Source: Bryobacterales bacterium KBS 96
GTDB taxonomy: Bacteria; Acidobacteriota; Terriglobia; Bryobacterales; Bryobacteraceae
Direction: 5' to 3'
NCBI GenBank assembly: GCA_000381625.1
Contig: KB906767.1
Location: 5,075,357-5,139,356 of the forward strand
DNA length: 64,000 nucleotides
The notes under the pieces were generated by a model. That model was given only the letters and a program-made list of their open reading frames with translations. It was not told the DNA's origin and did no database searches. Shown one piece after another: positions 51,457 to 60,344 of this stretch; position 1 is the stretch's first letter; every line of letters starts with the position of its first letter. Made by a program: the position numbers and the translations under genes.

Positions 51457-53655
51457 ATGAAGCGAAACACAAGGCGCGTGTTTATGAGGGGCGCCGTCGG
51501 CGCTCCGGCTATCCTCTCGGGAATGGGGATCGGAATGGCAAGAGAGGCGTCTCCCGCGACGGCCGATAGCCCCCGGCAGGCGCAATTTCCGGGCGTGGCG
51601 TATCGCAATTATCCGCGTTGTCTTCCGGATTACTTGCGGACCCTCGCGAACGCGTCCTATTTGAAGCGCAACCGGGCTGTGGCCGCACTGACGTCACCCG
51701 CCGCCATTCGCGAGCGCCAGCAATGGGCGCGCAAGACTCTGCTGGAATTGATCGGCTCTTTTCCAGAGAAGACGGACCTGAACCCGAAGGTGACGGGCTC
51801 TTTCGAGCGCGATGGATATCGTGTCGAAAAGATAGCCTACGAGAGCCGCCCGAAGCTGCACATTGCGGCGAATCTGTATATTCCGGCGAGCGGAAATGGT
51901 CCATTTCCGGCGGTGCTATTCCAGATGGGGCACTCGCTGAACGGAAAGGCGTATCACAGCTATCAGCGAGCGATTCAGGGGCTTGTGAAGCTCGGATTTC
52001 TCGTTCTGGCGTTCGATCCCATGGGCCAGGGAGAACGTGTCTACTATCCCGATTCCGGCGGGCTTCTCAGCCGCTTCGGAGACGCCGATGCCGAACACAC
52101 AGTGCCAGGGCGCCAGATGCTGCTGGCCGGCACGACCTGCACGCAGTTTCAGTTGTGGGATGCGATGCGTAGCCTGGACTATCTTGCGTCGCATCCTCTT
52201 GCCGACAAAAACAGGCTCGCTTCCACCGGGCAATCCGGCGGCGCCACGTTGACAATGCTTCTGTGTACGGTGGACGACCGCTTGAAAACCGCTGCCGTGT
52301 TTAGTGGCAACACGGAAAACGTGGCGTGTAAGAATTTTCTTCCACCGGGCTCGACCGACGATGCGGAACAGGATCTTGTGGGAGGTGGTCCGCTTGGATT
52401 CGATCGTTGGGATTTGCTGTATCCGTTCGCGCCGAAGCCGCTGCTGATTTCGATCAGCGACAAGGATTATTTCGGAACGTACTCGCCGAATTACATCGCG
52501 AATGGATGGGAGGAATACAAAAAGCTGGCCGGTGTCTATCGCGTCATGGGGGCAGCGAAAAATCTTGCGTGGTCGGATACCCCGTTGCCGCACGGCCTCT
52601 CATACGACAGCCGGCTCCAGATGTATAACTGGTTTCTGCGCCACCTCGCGGACGGCGGCAAACAAGTGGAGCGGGAGCCGGACGTGAAGCCCGAGGAAGA
52701 CGCGACCCTTTATGTTTCGTCGAGCGGCAACATGGTGCAGTCATTTGGCGGAGAGACTCCGTTCAGTTTGACAAAGCGGCGCGCTGCCGCTATTTCTGAA
52801 GAAGCGAAACCGGCTCGTCTGGAAGAATTGATTCGTCTGGAACGCCCTTCGCATGTACGGGCGAGCGTCCTGACGCAAGTTCCTTCCGCCGGCGGGGTGA
52901 CCATCGCCGCCGTCGATTTCGGCGTTTCGCCTCAGCTTGGTTTACCTGCGTGGCTGTTCCGGCCGAAGGACGATTCGGCGAATAAACCTGTCCTTCTCCT
53001 TCTGCATCCGCATGGGCGCAATTCGGCGTGGCACGAAGACCAGATCTACCCCTCGCTATCGCGGCAAGGCGCACTCCTGTGCGCGGCCGACGTGCGAGGA
53101 ATCGGAGATCTGGCTCAGGAATTCAGTTCGGGAAATCCCGGCTACATGCGCTCGCATCAGTTGGAAGAGGACTACGCCTGGTCATCTCTGATATTGGGCA
53201 GGCCCCTCGTCGGGCAGCGTGTCGCGGACATTCTGGCAATCGTTCAAGGACTGCAAGCCATCAAGGGACTTGAGAACCGTAAGGTCGTGCTTGCCGCGCT
53301 AGGCGGCATGACGATTCCCGCTTTATTTGCCGCGTCGTTCGAGCCGCGCATTACGAAGCTATACTTGGCCGGTGGACTTTCATCCTACCGCAGCATCGTC
53401 GAGACTGAAAACTATCACCATTCCCTCGCGGATTTCGTGCCGAATATTCTGGCGTACACGGACCTGCCGCGGATCGTCGCGCAATTAGCGCCACGGCGGG
53501 TGGTGATTGCCGGGCCACTCGACGGCGCGGGCTATCCGCTTTCCGCCGCATCCGCTCGGGACCTGTATAAGCAGGCGCTCACAGGCGGCCACCTCCAGCT
53601 TCGTGACAACGCCGATTGGGACGAAAACGCGCTCGGACAGTTCGCAGCCGGTTAA
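51457..53655 (+). CDS. Tandem alpha/beta-hydrolase (acetyl-xylan-esterase-like), exported
   Basis: A 732-aa protein with a Tat-like N-terminus (TRRVFMRGAVGAPAIL). The first hydrolase domain (~100-430) carries the nucleophile elbow TGQSGGAT (Ser 260), preceded by VLFQMGHSLNGKAY and LVLAFDPMGQGERV, as in acetyl-xylan or dienelactone-type esterases. A second, related domain (~480-720) opens with VLLLLHPHGRN but has LAALGGM where the elbow Ser should be, so it is probably inactive. Likely role: removal of acyl groups or lactone opening on a sugar. ATG 51457 is preferred; the upstream frame overlaps the previous gene. Confidence 0.85.
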   Translation: MKRNTRRVFMRGAVGAPAILSGMGIGMAREASPATADSPRQAQFPGVAYRNYPRCLPDYLRTLANASYLKRNRAVAALTSPAAIRERQQWARKTLLELIGSFPEKTDLNPKVTGSFERDGYRVEKIAYESRPKLHIAANLYIPASGNGPFPAVLFQMGHSLNGKAYHSYQRAIQGLVKLGFLVLAFDPMGQGERVYYPDSGGLLSRFGDADAEHTVPGRQMLLAGTTCTQFQLWDAMRSLDYLASHPLADKNRLASTGQSGGATLTMLLCTVDDRLKTAAVFSGNTENVACKNFLPPGSTDDAEQDLVGGGPLGFDRWDLLYPFAPKPLLISISDKDYFGTYSPNYIANGWEEYKKLAGVYRVMGAAKNLAWSDTPLPHGLSYDSRLQMYNWFLRHLADGGKQVEREPDVKPEEDATLYVSSSGNMVQSFGGETPFSLTKRRAAAISEEAKPARLEELIRLERPSHVRASVLTQVPSAGGVTIAAVDFGVSPQLGLPAWLFRPKDDSANKPVLLLLHPHGRNSAWHEDQIYPSLSRQGALLCAADVRGIGDLAQEFSSGNPGYMRSHQLEEDYAWSSLILGRPLVGQRVADILAIVQGLQAIKGLENRKVVLAALGGMTIPALFAASFEPRITKLYLAGGLSSYRSIVETENYHHSLADFVPNILAYTDLPRIVAQLAPRRVVIAGPLDGAGYPLSAASARDLYKQALTGGHLQLRDNADWDENALGQFAAG

Positions 53656-53797
53656 TCGCTTGGACTTCGCGAAATCGGATGCTTGTAGGGACGATGCATG
53701 CATCGCCCGCGCCATATTGGCTCCCGTTCTATCATCGGTTGATGGCGAAGAACGCTCCACGCATGCCCGCGAAATTATCGATCGAGGCCGCTGTATT

Positions 53798-54610
53798 TTG
53801 AGCGCCCCGGTCCGCGTTTTGCAGTCGCCCGATATTCCCGCTGCAATCGAACTATCGATGCTTGCCGGCTGGAATCAGACCGAGTCCGACTGGCGAACGC
53901 TGCTCGCACTCAGTCCGGAAGGTTGCTTTGGCATCGAGCACGAAGGCCGGCTGGCGGCGACCACGGTGGTCACTTGTTATGGCCGGGAGTTGGCATGGGT
54001 GGGAATGGTGCTGACGCATTCCGACTACCGGCGGCGTGGTTTTGCGCGCCGTTTGCTGGAGCATGCGTTGGAATATGTGGACGCTCGGCGCGTGGAATCG
54101 GTGAAACTCGACGCGACGGACCAGGGCCAGCCTCTGTACGAGAGTCTGGGCTTTCGCGCGGAGCAGGAGATCCAGAGGTGGTCCGGGTTAGGACGAGATC
54201 CCGCGCACATCGATCCGCCGGTGTCTTCCGCGTTCTCGGAAATTTGCGCCGCGGATCGCGAAGCGTTTGGGGTAGATCGCTCTCCGCTGCTTCATGCGCT
54301 GGCTGGCCATACATCGCCGTTCGTGCTTGGCGGGAATTATCTTTTGTGGCGGTCCGGCGTTCGCGCCGCGTATATGGGGCCGTGCGTCGCTGACGAAGCG
54401 GAATCGGCGCGGCAACTAATAGAGCATTGCGCCGGCGCTGATGAGGCACGCTGGTTCTGGGATCTTCTGGCTGCCAATGAACAGGCTGCCGAACTGGCGG
54501 TTGATTTTGGCTTTCGTGTGGAGAGAAGACTGATGCGCATGGCGCGGGGCGCGGAACTGCGGGGGAACGACGCCGCGATCTACGCGATTGCGGGCTTCGA
54601 ATTTGGGTAA
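53798..54610 (+). CDS. GNAT-family N-acetyltransferase
   Basis: A 270-aa cytoplasmic protein. The first ~135 residues form the acetyl-CoA-binding GNAT domain: SPDIPAAIELSMLAGWNQTESDWRTLLAL, AWVGMVLTHSDYRRRGFARRLLEHAL (pyrophosphate loop R-x-x-G-F-A) and LDATDQGQPLYESLGF. A C-terminal ~120-residue domain ends with a second GNAT-like half. No ATG is available: TTG 53798 fits the family start and follows CGAGG by about 10 nt. It lies 2 nt before the next gene. Its substrate is unknown. Confidence 0.82.
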   Translation: MSAPVRVLQSPDIPAAIELSMLAGWNQTESDWRTLLALSPEGCFGIEHEGRLAATTVVTCYGRELAWVGMVLTHSDYRRRGFARRLLEHALEYVDARRVESVKLDATDQGQPLYESLGFRAEQEIQRWSGLGRDPAHIDPPVSSAFSEICAADREAFGVDRSPLLHALAGHTSPFVLGGNYLLWRSGVRAAYMGPCVADEAESARQLIEHCAGADEARWFWDLLAANEQAAELAVDFGFRVERRLMRMARGAELRGNDAAIYAIAGFEFG

Positions 54611-54612
54611 CT

Positions 54613-55641
54613 ATGCCGATTGCAATTCAGACTGAAGAAGAACTGGAAGAAAGACTATCGCGGCCGTCAAGCGCGGACGCGGCCGCAATGGCTTCGCTCG
54701 ATGGAGATCTGCTGATCCTGGGCGCTGGCGGCAAAATGGGCCCGAGTCTCGCACGCCGTGCGCGGCGTGCACTAGAACAAACGGGAGTTTCGAAACGCAT
54801 CATCGCGGTCGCACGCTTTAGCAACCAAGATCTTGTCGCACAACTTCGTTCGCAAGGCATCGAAACGATCACGGCAGATCTTCTGGAACCCGGCGCACTG
54901 TCCCGTCTGCCGGATATCGGCAACGTGATCTTCATGGCGGCGCGCAAGTTTGGAACGAGCGGCGCCGAGCATCTCACGTGGGCGATGAACACGTATTTGC
55001 CTGGCTTGGTCGCGGAACGCTATCGCAATTCGAAAATTGTCGCGTTCTCAACGGGCAATGTGTACCCGCTTCGAGCCGTAAGCCAGGGCGGCGCTACCGA
55101 ATCAACGCCTGCTGAGCCTGTGGGTGAATATGGCCAGTCGGCGCTCGGGCGCGAGCGGATGTTCGAATATGCCGCGAGCAAGTGGAACACGCAGGTTTCG
55201 ATCTTGCGATTGAATTATGCCATCGATTTGCGCTACGGGGTGCTGCCGGATATCGGCCGCGCCGTGTACGAGCGGCGGCCCGTGGATGTACGAATGGGCC
55301 TGGTGAACGTGATCTGGCAGGGCGACGCGAACAGCATGTGCCTGCGTTCGTTTGCGCATTGCCAGTCGCCTCCGAATATTCTTAATTTATCCGGACCGGA
55401 AACGTTGTCCGTGCGATACATAGCGCAGGAATTCGGACGGCGCTTCGGCATTGAGCCGGTGTTGACCGGCGAAGAGTCGGGCACGGCGCTCCTCACGAAT
55501 GCGGCGAAAGTGCACCGGCTATTTGGCTATCCGGAAGTAACGGCGCTCGATTTGATCGACTGGACGGCGGATTGGATCGCAAGCGGTGGGGGCACACTCG
55601 GAAAGCCGACGCATTTCCAGGTTCGGGATGGACGATTCTGA
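54613..55641 (+). CDS. NAD-dependent epimerase/dehydratase-family protein
   Basis: A 342-aa short-chain-dehydrogenase/extended fold: dinucleotide motif LILGAGGKMGPSLARRA at 33-50, FSTGNVYPLRA and a Tyr-x-x-x-Lys-like site replaced by YAASKWNTQVSILRLNYA, where AASK/W keeps a Lys after Tyr 190. It probably oxidises or epimerises a sugar derivative with NAD. It lies 2 nt after the GNAT stop and its TGA overlaps the next ATG (TGATG), so it is tightly coupled with both. Compared with typical sugar epimerases, the N-terminal 30 residues are an extra acidic segment. Confidence 0.85.
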   Translation: MPIAIQTEEELEERLSRPSSADAAAMASLDGDLLILGAGGKMGPSLARRARRALEQTGVSKRIIAVARFSNQDLVAQLRSQGIETITADLLEPGALSRLPDIGNVIFMAARKFGTSGAEHLTWAMNTYLPGLVAERYRNSKIVAFSTGNVYPLRAVSQGGATESTPAEPVGEYGQSALGRERMFEYAASKWNTQVSILRLNYAIDLRYGVLPDIGRAVYERRPVDVRMGLVNVIWQGDANSMCLRSFAHCQSPPNILNLSGPETLSVRYIAQEFGRRFGIEPVLTGEESGTALLTNAAKVHRLFGYPEVTALDLIDWTADWIASGGGTLGKPTHFQVRDGRF

Positions 55642-56663
55642 TGAGCGTACGCGAAAAACTGCGGCAAGGTCTCGCCATTCCGGCGCATCCGTTGGCGCTT
55701 ACCTCGGACCGCAAACTGGACGAACGGCGGCAGCGCGCGTTGACGCGCTATTATCTGGCTTCGGGCGTGGGCGGCATCGCCGTCGGTGTGCATACGACAC
55801 AATTCGCGATCCGCGATCCGCGGATTGGGTTATTTCGGCCGGTTCTGGAACTGGCGGCGGAGGAGATGAAGGCTCGGACGGAACTAAAGATCGCCGGTGT
55901 TTCCGGGCCGACCTCGCAAGCCATTACCGAGGCCGGGCTGGCGCGATCGCTCGAATACGATGCCGCTCTTCTGAGTCTCGGAGCCTTGCGGGATGCGACG
56001 ACAACCGAGTTGATCGATCACGCGCGCGCGGTGGCCGCGATCATTCCAATCGTCGGTTTCTATTTGCAGCCGAGCGTCGGAGGGCGTGTTCTTCCGTACG
56101 AGTTCTGGCGCCGCCTGACGGAAATTGAGAATCTGGTTGCAATCAAGATCGCGCCGTTCAACCGTTATCAAACTATCGATGTCGTCAGAGCCGTGGCGGA
56201 ATCCGGACGCAGTGGCGAAATCGCTCTCTATACGGGGAATGACGACAACATCATTGCCGATTTGGTCAGCGCGTTCGAAGTGGGTGGTCAGCGAGTGCGC
56301 ATCGTGGGCGGATTGCTCGGGCATTGGGCGGTGTGGACGCGGAGTGCCGTCGATTATTTTCAGGCGGCCCGGGAGATCTCACAGAGCGAAGCTCCCATAC
56401 CACGGGAATTCCTGACATTGGGCACGCAAATTACGGACGCAAATGCCGCGTTATTCGATCCGTCGCACGCGTTCCACGGATGTATTGCGGGCCTCCACGA
56501 GATCCTGCGGCGGCAAGGACTCTTCGCCGGGCGCTGGTGTCTCGATCCGAACGAAGATCTTTCGCCAGGACAGATGGAAGAGATCGACCGCGTTTGCCGG
56601 CTGTACCGGCATTTACAGGATGATGAGTTTGTAAGAGAGAATCTGGATGCGTGGATGCGGTGA
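55641..56663 (+). CDS. DapA-family (dihydrodipicolinate synthase / N-acetylneuraminate lyase) aldolase
   Basis: A 340-aa class I aldolase-type TIM barrel. The Schiff-base Lys is Lys 169 in NLVAIKIAPFNRYQ, and the N-terminal strand-loop HPLALTSDRKLDERRQRALTRYY with GVGGIAVGVHTT holds the carboxylate-binding region in altered form. The family cleaves or makes C-C bonds of keto acids with pyruvate; catabolic members act on 2-keto-3-deoxy sugar acids. As last gene of the cluster it could be the cleavage step. ATG 55641 overlaps the previous stop. Confidence 0.86.
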   Translation: MSVREKLRQGLAIPAHPLALTSDRKLDERRQRALTRYYLASGVGGIAVGVHTTQFAIRDPRIGLFRPVLELAAEEMKARTELKIAGVSGPTSQAITEAGLARSLEYDAALLSLGALRDATTTELIDHARAVAAIIPIVGFYLQPSVGGRVLPYEFWRRLTEIENLVAIKIAPFNRYQTIDVVRAVAESGRSGEIALYTGNDDNIIADLVSAFEVGGQRVRIVGGLLGHWAVWTRSAVDYFQAAREISQSEAPIPREFLTLGTQITDANAALFDPSHAFHGCIAGLHEILRRQGLFAGRWCLDPNEDLSPGQMEEIDRVCRLYRHLQDDEFVRENLDAWMR

Positions 56664-57541
56664 GGTTTGCACGGATGTTCGCGCAATTACCCCAAGCCTG
56701 AGCAGTGCTTGACAGCGCCGTCCACCAACGGCCTTCTGCGCACGTACCGGCTGTCCGGCGTGTAATTCAGTGTTTCAGTCGGCGGCGTCAATCTCGTTGA
56801 CGAGGTCGGTTCTTCACTTTCCACTGCGACGCCTTGCAACAGAGCCTTCGTCCTGTGACGTCTCGAAGCCTTGCTACTTCTCTATCTGGTGATTCGATCA
56901 GCACATCCCACGAGTTCTTCAAAAGTTCGGCTTCAGTGATGAGAGCACTCCGATTCAGTTCTTCCGCTTGAATGAGGCGGGCGGCCCGCATCTCAAAAAG
57001 CGGCGCCAAGATCTTTCGATCTCGCTCTGGCGCTCTGTGGTAACATTCCGATGCATTCCAACCGTTGGCGCCCTTGAGCCATGCTTCCAGTCTGCCTCCG
57101 CATTGCGTGGGTCTGCTCGGCATTGCTCCTGTGTTGGCCAGCCTTTCCCCAGGGGTTCACCGTTTGTCTCAATTTTGGGGACAAGTCCAAGGCGAATCTT
57201 GGACCAACCCTTTGCGATCGGATGAGGTCCCACAATCTCTGCGTGCAGTCCATCTAAGACTCTGGCACTCGCCTACATTCCTGGTCGCGCGTATGCGGAC
57301 GCGTTCACCAGGGCAAAACGGCTTATTCACGGTCTGCTCTTGTGTTGGATCACCGACTGTACATCAATCGAAACGCCACGGATAGAACCGTCCCTTAAAT
57401 TTGAGCACACCTTCCCTTTTCTATGTGCCCGCGACACTAATCTTGAGTGAGCTCGATTTGGCCGAGCATCTATTTATGCTGCGCGGATTTTGTTGAGCGT
57501 TATTAGCCCGTTACATTGTCACCGGATTGCTAACAGCTCAC
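56664..57541. other. Decayed region without an intact gene
   Basis: Nearly 900 bp between the aldolase cluster and a kinase fragment. Short frames on both strands (for example 56788-57123 minus) have no recognisable product. The only identified element is a solitary IS end at 57159-57189. No RNA gene is seen. Confidence 0.55.
57159..57189 (+). mobile_element. Solitary IS3-family end
   Basis: This 31-bp stretch matches 61180-61210, the orfA-side end of the IS remnant, at 30 of 31 positions and in the same orientation. No transposase sequence lies beside it. It is the trace of another copy of the same element that has otherwise been lost. Confidence 0.75.
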
Positions 57542-58050
57542 TTAGCAGTCCCATCGTTCAGGCGGCCAGGTAAAGTACAACGTTGATCCTTCATCAGCAC
57601 GGGATTCCACCCAGAGGGTGCCGCCTCTTCGCTCAACGATGTTCTTACAAATCGCGAGGCCTAATCCCGTCCCGGAAATCTCGGCACGATGCAGTCGCTT
57701 CAACGGCGTGAAAACTTTCGTTACATCAGCGGGTTTGATCCCGATTCCGTTGTCTTCCACGGCGAAAGTCCAAAGAGGGGCGTTCCGTTTCGCAGAAATC
57801 CGAATGCAAGGACGCAGACGCCTGCGATAGTTATGGCATTTCCGATCAGGTTTTGAAAAAGGCAAATCAGGCGGACCGAGTACCCGCTAATGACCGGCAT
57901 TTGATGCCACATCAGATCCGCATCAGTCTCTTCGACCAGAGAATTGAGATTTGACTTTACTGTCTCCAGCACTGAATCGACGTTCACGGATTGCCAACGT
58001 GCCTCTGGATCTATTCTGGTTTCGGCGTACTGCAACAATTTCTGCAGCAC
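57542..58050 (-). pseudogene. Histidine kinase C-terminal fragment with frameshift
   Basis: The reading begins at about 58050 with MLQKLLQYAETRIDPEARWQ, the end of a dimerisation region, and runs to FQNLIGNAI (N-box). It then changes frame near 57838-57850 and continues as EDNGIGIKPADV, GTGLGLAICKNIVERRGG and GSTLYFTWP. One inserted base restores N-x-Y-R-R-R. The sensor and H-box regions are missing, so it cannot autophosphorylate. It resembles the HATPase end of the hybrid kinase at 6951-8498 in style, but the two are not close copies. Confidence 0.82.
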
Positions 58051-58102
58051 GCCCTTTTCCCATTACGGATCGTTATTGAGGACTCGAGTTGGCGATTGAG
58101 TT

Positions 58103-60034
58103 TTACGGCGGCAGCGTGCTGCGCCGCACCAAATCCGCGAAATGTCGGTCAGAACGCAACGGATCGAGAGGGGGCTCGTTTGCGATTGCCGGAAACTGCG
58201 GGTCTCGTTCCTGGCATGCCTTCTCCAGCCACGCGAGCGCTTGCTCCTTTTCTCTGAGTCCACAGTAGACGACCGCTATCCCGAACGGCGAACCAAAGCT
58301 GTTTTGCTGTTGGGCTTTCAGGTTTTTAATGACGTCAAAGGCCTGGGCTCGTTTCCCGGACACAGCGTACGCATATCCAAGCCACGGAGCCAGTAGCGGG
58401 CTGTCGCCTCCGGGAAGGGTTGCGGATTCCCGAAGCTCGGATAAACCCTCCTGAAACATCCCTTTTTGCAAATATGCCTTGCCAAGCCAGCAATGCGCGT
58501 GAGCAGAGCGCGGCTCCAACTCGATAGTCTTGCGAATCTGCTCGATTGCTTCATCGTACCTTCGAGCCATGTACAGCACCCATCCGCGCTGATCGCTTGC
58601 ATTGAGCGATATTGGATCGAGTTCACGTGCCCGGTCGAGTTCATCCAACGCTTCCCCGTGCCGCTGCATGGTGGTCAGCGTCTCGCCCCGCCATATATGG
58701 GCAGGGCTGTAGCCGGGATTGAGTTGAATCGCGCGGCGAAACTCTTGATCGGAGCCCGGCTGGTCCCACTTGAATACAGAATCATACAGGCCAAGCGCGG
58801 CATGAGCCTCGGCTAGTGTGTCATCAAGCGCCAAGGCTTTCAACGCTGCAGCCCGGGCCTTGGGGTACATGTTTTGCGGACGGAGATGGGCGTAGATGCC
58901 CAAGGAATTGTACGCGTTGGCCAATCCCGCGTAGGCCAGAGCGTAGCTTGGGTCCTTCTGGACGGCCCGATTGAAGTACTCGATACTCTTCTGCAGATCC
59001 TGCTCGGTTCGTTTGTTCCAGAAGTAGTTTCCCCTGAGGTAATTTTCGTGAGCGACCGGATCGACGGGCCGGCTACTCGACAGCCCGGCACGTTCTTGGG
59101 ACGTCAGCTTGATCCGGATCTCGCCAGCAATTGCTCGCGCCACTTCCCCCTGGAGGTCCAACAGATTCCGCAGATCGCGTTCATAGCTCTCACTCCACAG
59201 GTGCATCTCCGGCACTGCCCGGATCACCTGGGCCGTGATCCTCACCCGTTCGCCGGCACGCAACAGCGTACCTTCCACCACCGCATCCACGTTCAATTCC
59301 CGCGCAATCTCGGGGAGGGGCTTCTTGGCCCCTCGATATCGCATCACCGAAGTTCGTGAAATCACGCGTAGCGCGCGGATCTTGCTCAGTTCCGTGATCA
59401 GCTCGTCGGTCATGCCGTCGGCGAAATACTCCTGCTCTTTGTCGCCGGACAGGTTTTCGAGCGGCAACACTGCTACTGAGGTAATGCCTTCGAAAGCTGA
59501 CCGGCCAAACCAGTGAGAGTGCTGCGACACGGCGAATAGCGAAAAGGCAACAGCCGCTGTCGCCAGCGCAGGTAGCAGTTGCCTCACTCTCGGCCACTGA
59601 AGGCCTTTTTCCGGTTTAGAGGGTAGCATGGCGACCGCTCGCAACGCACCAGTCCACAGGTGTCGATGCGGACGTGTGTGCGGCGATCCAGTCCCGGTCA
59701 TCAAAGACGGGCTCTCCGGTCCCTGAACTTCGGTCACGGCTGCTACGAATGAGTAACCTCGACCGGAAACCGTAGCGATATACCGATGTTGCTTCGGGTC
59801 ATCTCCCAATGCCTTGCGCAAAGTGGAGACATTCTGAGTGAGGTTAGCTTCTTCGACGGCTGTATCCGGCCACAAGGCAGCCATAAGTTCGTCTTTAATC
59901 ACGACTAGACCGCGATGACGGACGAGTACGACAAGTGCTTCCAGGCACTTTGCTGGTAGAACGACGGGTTCCCTGCCTCGGTAAAGGGAGCGTAACTCCG
60001 GGTTCAGAGCGAACGGACCAAATTGGTAAATCAT
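58103..60034 (-). CDS. CadC-like winged-helix regulator with TPR sensor domain
   Basis: A 643-aa protein. Residues 1-95 form an OmpR/PhoB-type DNA-binding wing ([35 protein letters not shown]). A membrane helix near 152-168 ([17 protein letters not shown]) is followed by a periplasmic-type FlgO-like segment ([34 protein letters not shown]) and about eight TPR units up to residue 600. One-component membrane regulators of this plan are abundant in Acidobacteriota. It lies divergent from the truncated gene at 60141, its probable former target, and is intact within a decayed region. Confidence 0.9.
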   Translation of the reverse strand: MIYQFGPFALNPELRSLYRGREPVVLPAKCLEALVVLVRHRGLVVIKDELMAALWPDTAVEEANLTQNVSTLRKALGDDPKQHRYIATVSGRGYSFVAAVTEVQGPESPSLMTGTGSPHTRPHRHLWTGALRAVAMLPSKPEKGLQWPRVRQLLPALATAAVAFSLFAVSQHSHWFGRSAFEGITSVAVLPLENLSGDKEQEYFADGMTDELITELSKIRALRVISRTSVMRYRGAKKPLPEIARELNVDAVVEGTLLRAGERVRITAQVIRAVPEMHLWSESYERDLRNLLDLQGEVARAIAGEIRIKLTSQERAGLSSSRPVDPVAHENYLRGNYFWNKRTEQDLQKSIEYFNRAVQKDPSYALAYAGLANAYNSLGIYAHLRPQNMYPKARAAALKALALDDTLAEAHAALGLYDSVFKWDQPGSDQEFRRAIQLNPGYSPAHIWRGETLTTMQRHGEALDELDRARELDPISLNASDQRGWVLYMARRYDEAIEQIRKTIELEPRSAHAHCWLGKAYLQKGMFQEGLSELRESATLPGGDSPLLAPWLGYAYAVSGKRAQAFDVIKNLKAQQQNSFGSPFGIAVVYCGLREKEQALAWLEKACQERDPQFPAIANEPPLDPLRSDRHFADLVRRSTLPP

Positions 60035-60140
60035 CGTAGCTGGCCGTCGCCAGGTTATTTGCCTGTCGTTTTGAAAAGATTTTAGAACATTTCATTGTTC
60101 TTCACACGATTTTTAGATGTCCTCGGCTCAAGTCTGAGGC

Positions 60141-60344
60141 ATGACACTTCGTGCGGCGGCCTTTCCCCATCTGTTCGCGGTCCTGTGTCTTGCGGCATTG
60201 CCGATCCGAGCTCAATTGTTTGTTGCCCTACAGCCGACGAGTTCACAGGACGGGGCGATTCGCCTCAACTTACTATTCGGGTATATAGGATCGCGGCACT
60301 TTCAAGCTCGGTTCTCGTCTCGGCAGAACCGAAGCCGGTCGTAT
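60141..60344 (+). pseudogene. 5' remnant of an exported-protein gene
   Basis: ATG 60141 opens a clean signal peptide (MTLRAAAFPHLFAVLCLAAL, cut near IRAQ) and about 45 mature residues, then runs into IS-derived sequence at about 60345. The mature fragment (ALQPTSSQDGAIRLNLLFGY) is too short to name. The rest of the gene is lost. The promoter region is shared with the divergent CadC-like gene. Confidence 0.6.

Noticed and set aside
56788-57123. 111-codon minus-strand frame in the decayed region
   Set aside because: No recognisable domain and surrounded by debris; could be a relic, but nothing supports a gene.
57159-57189. Start of a complete second IS copy
   Set aside because: No transposase sequence on either side and no partner end found nearby.
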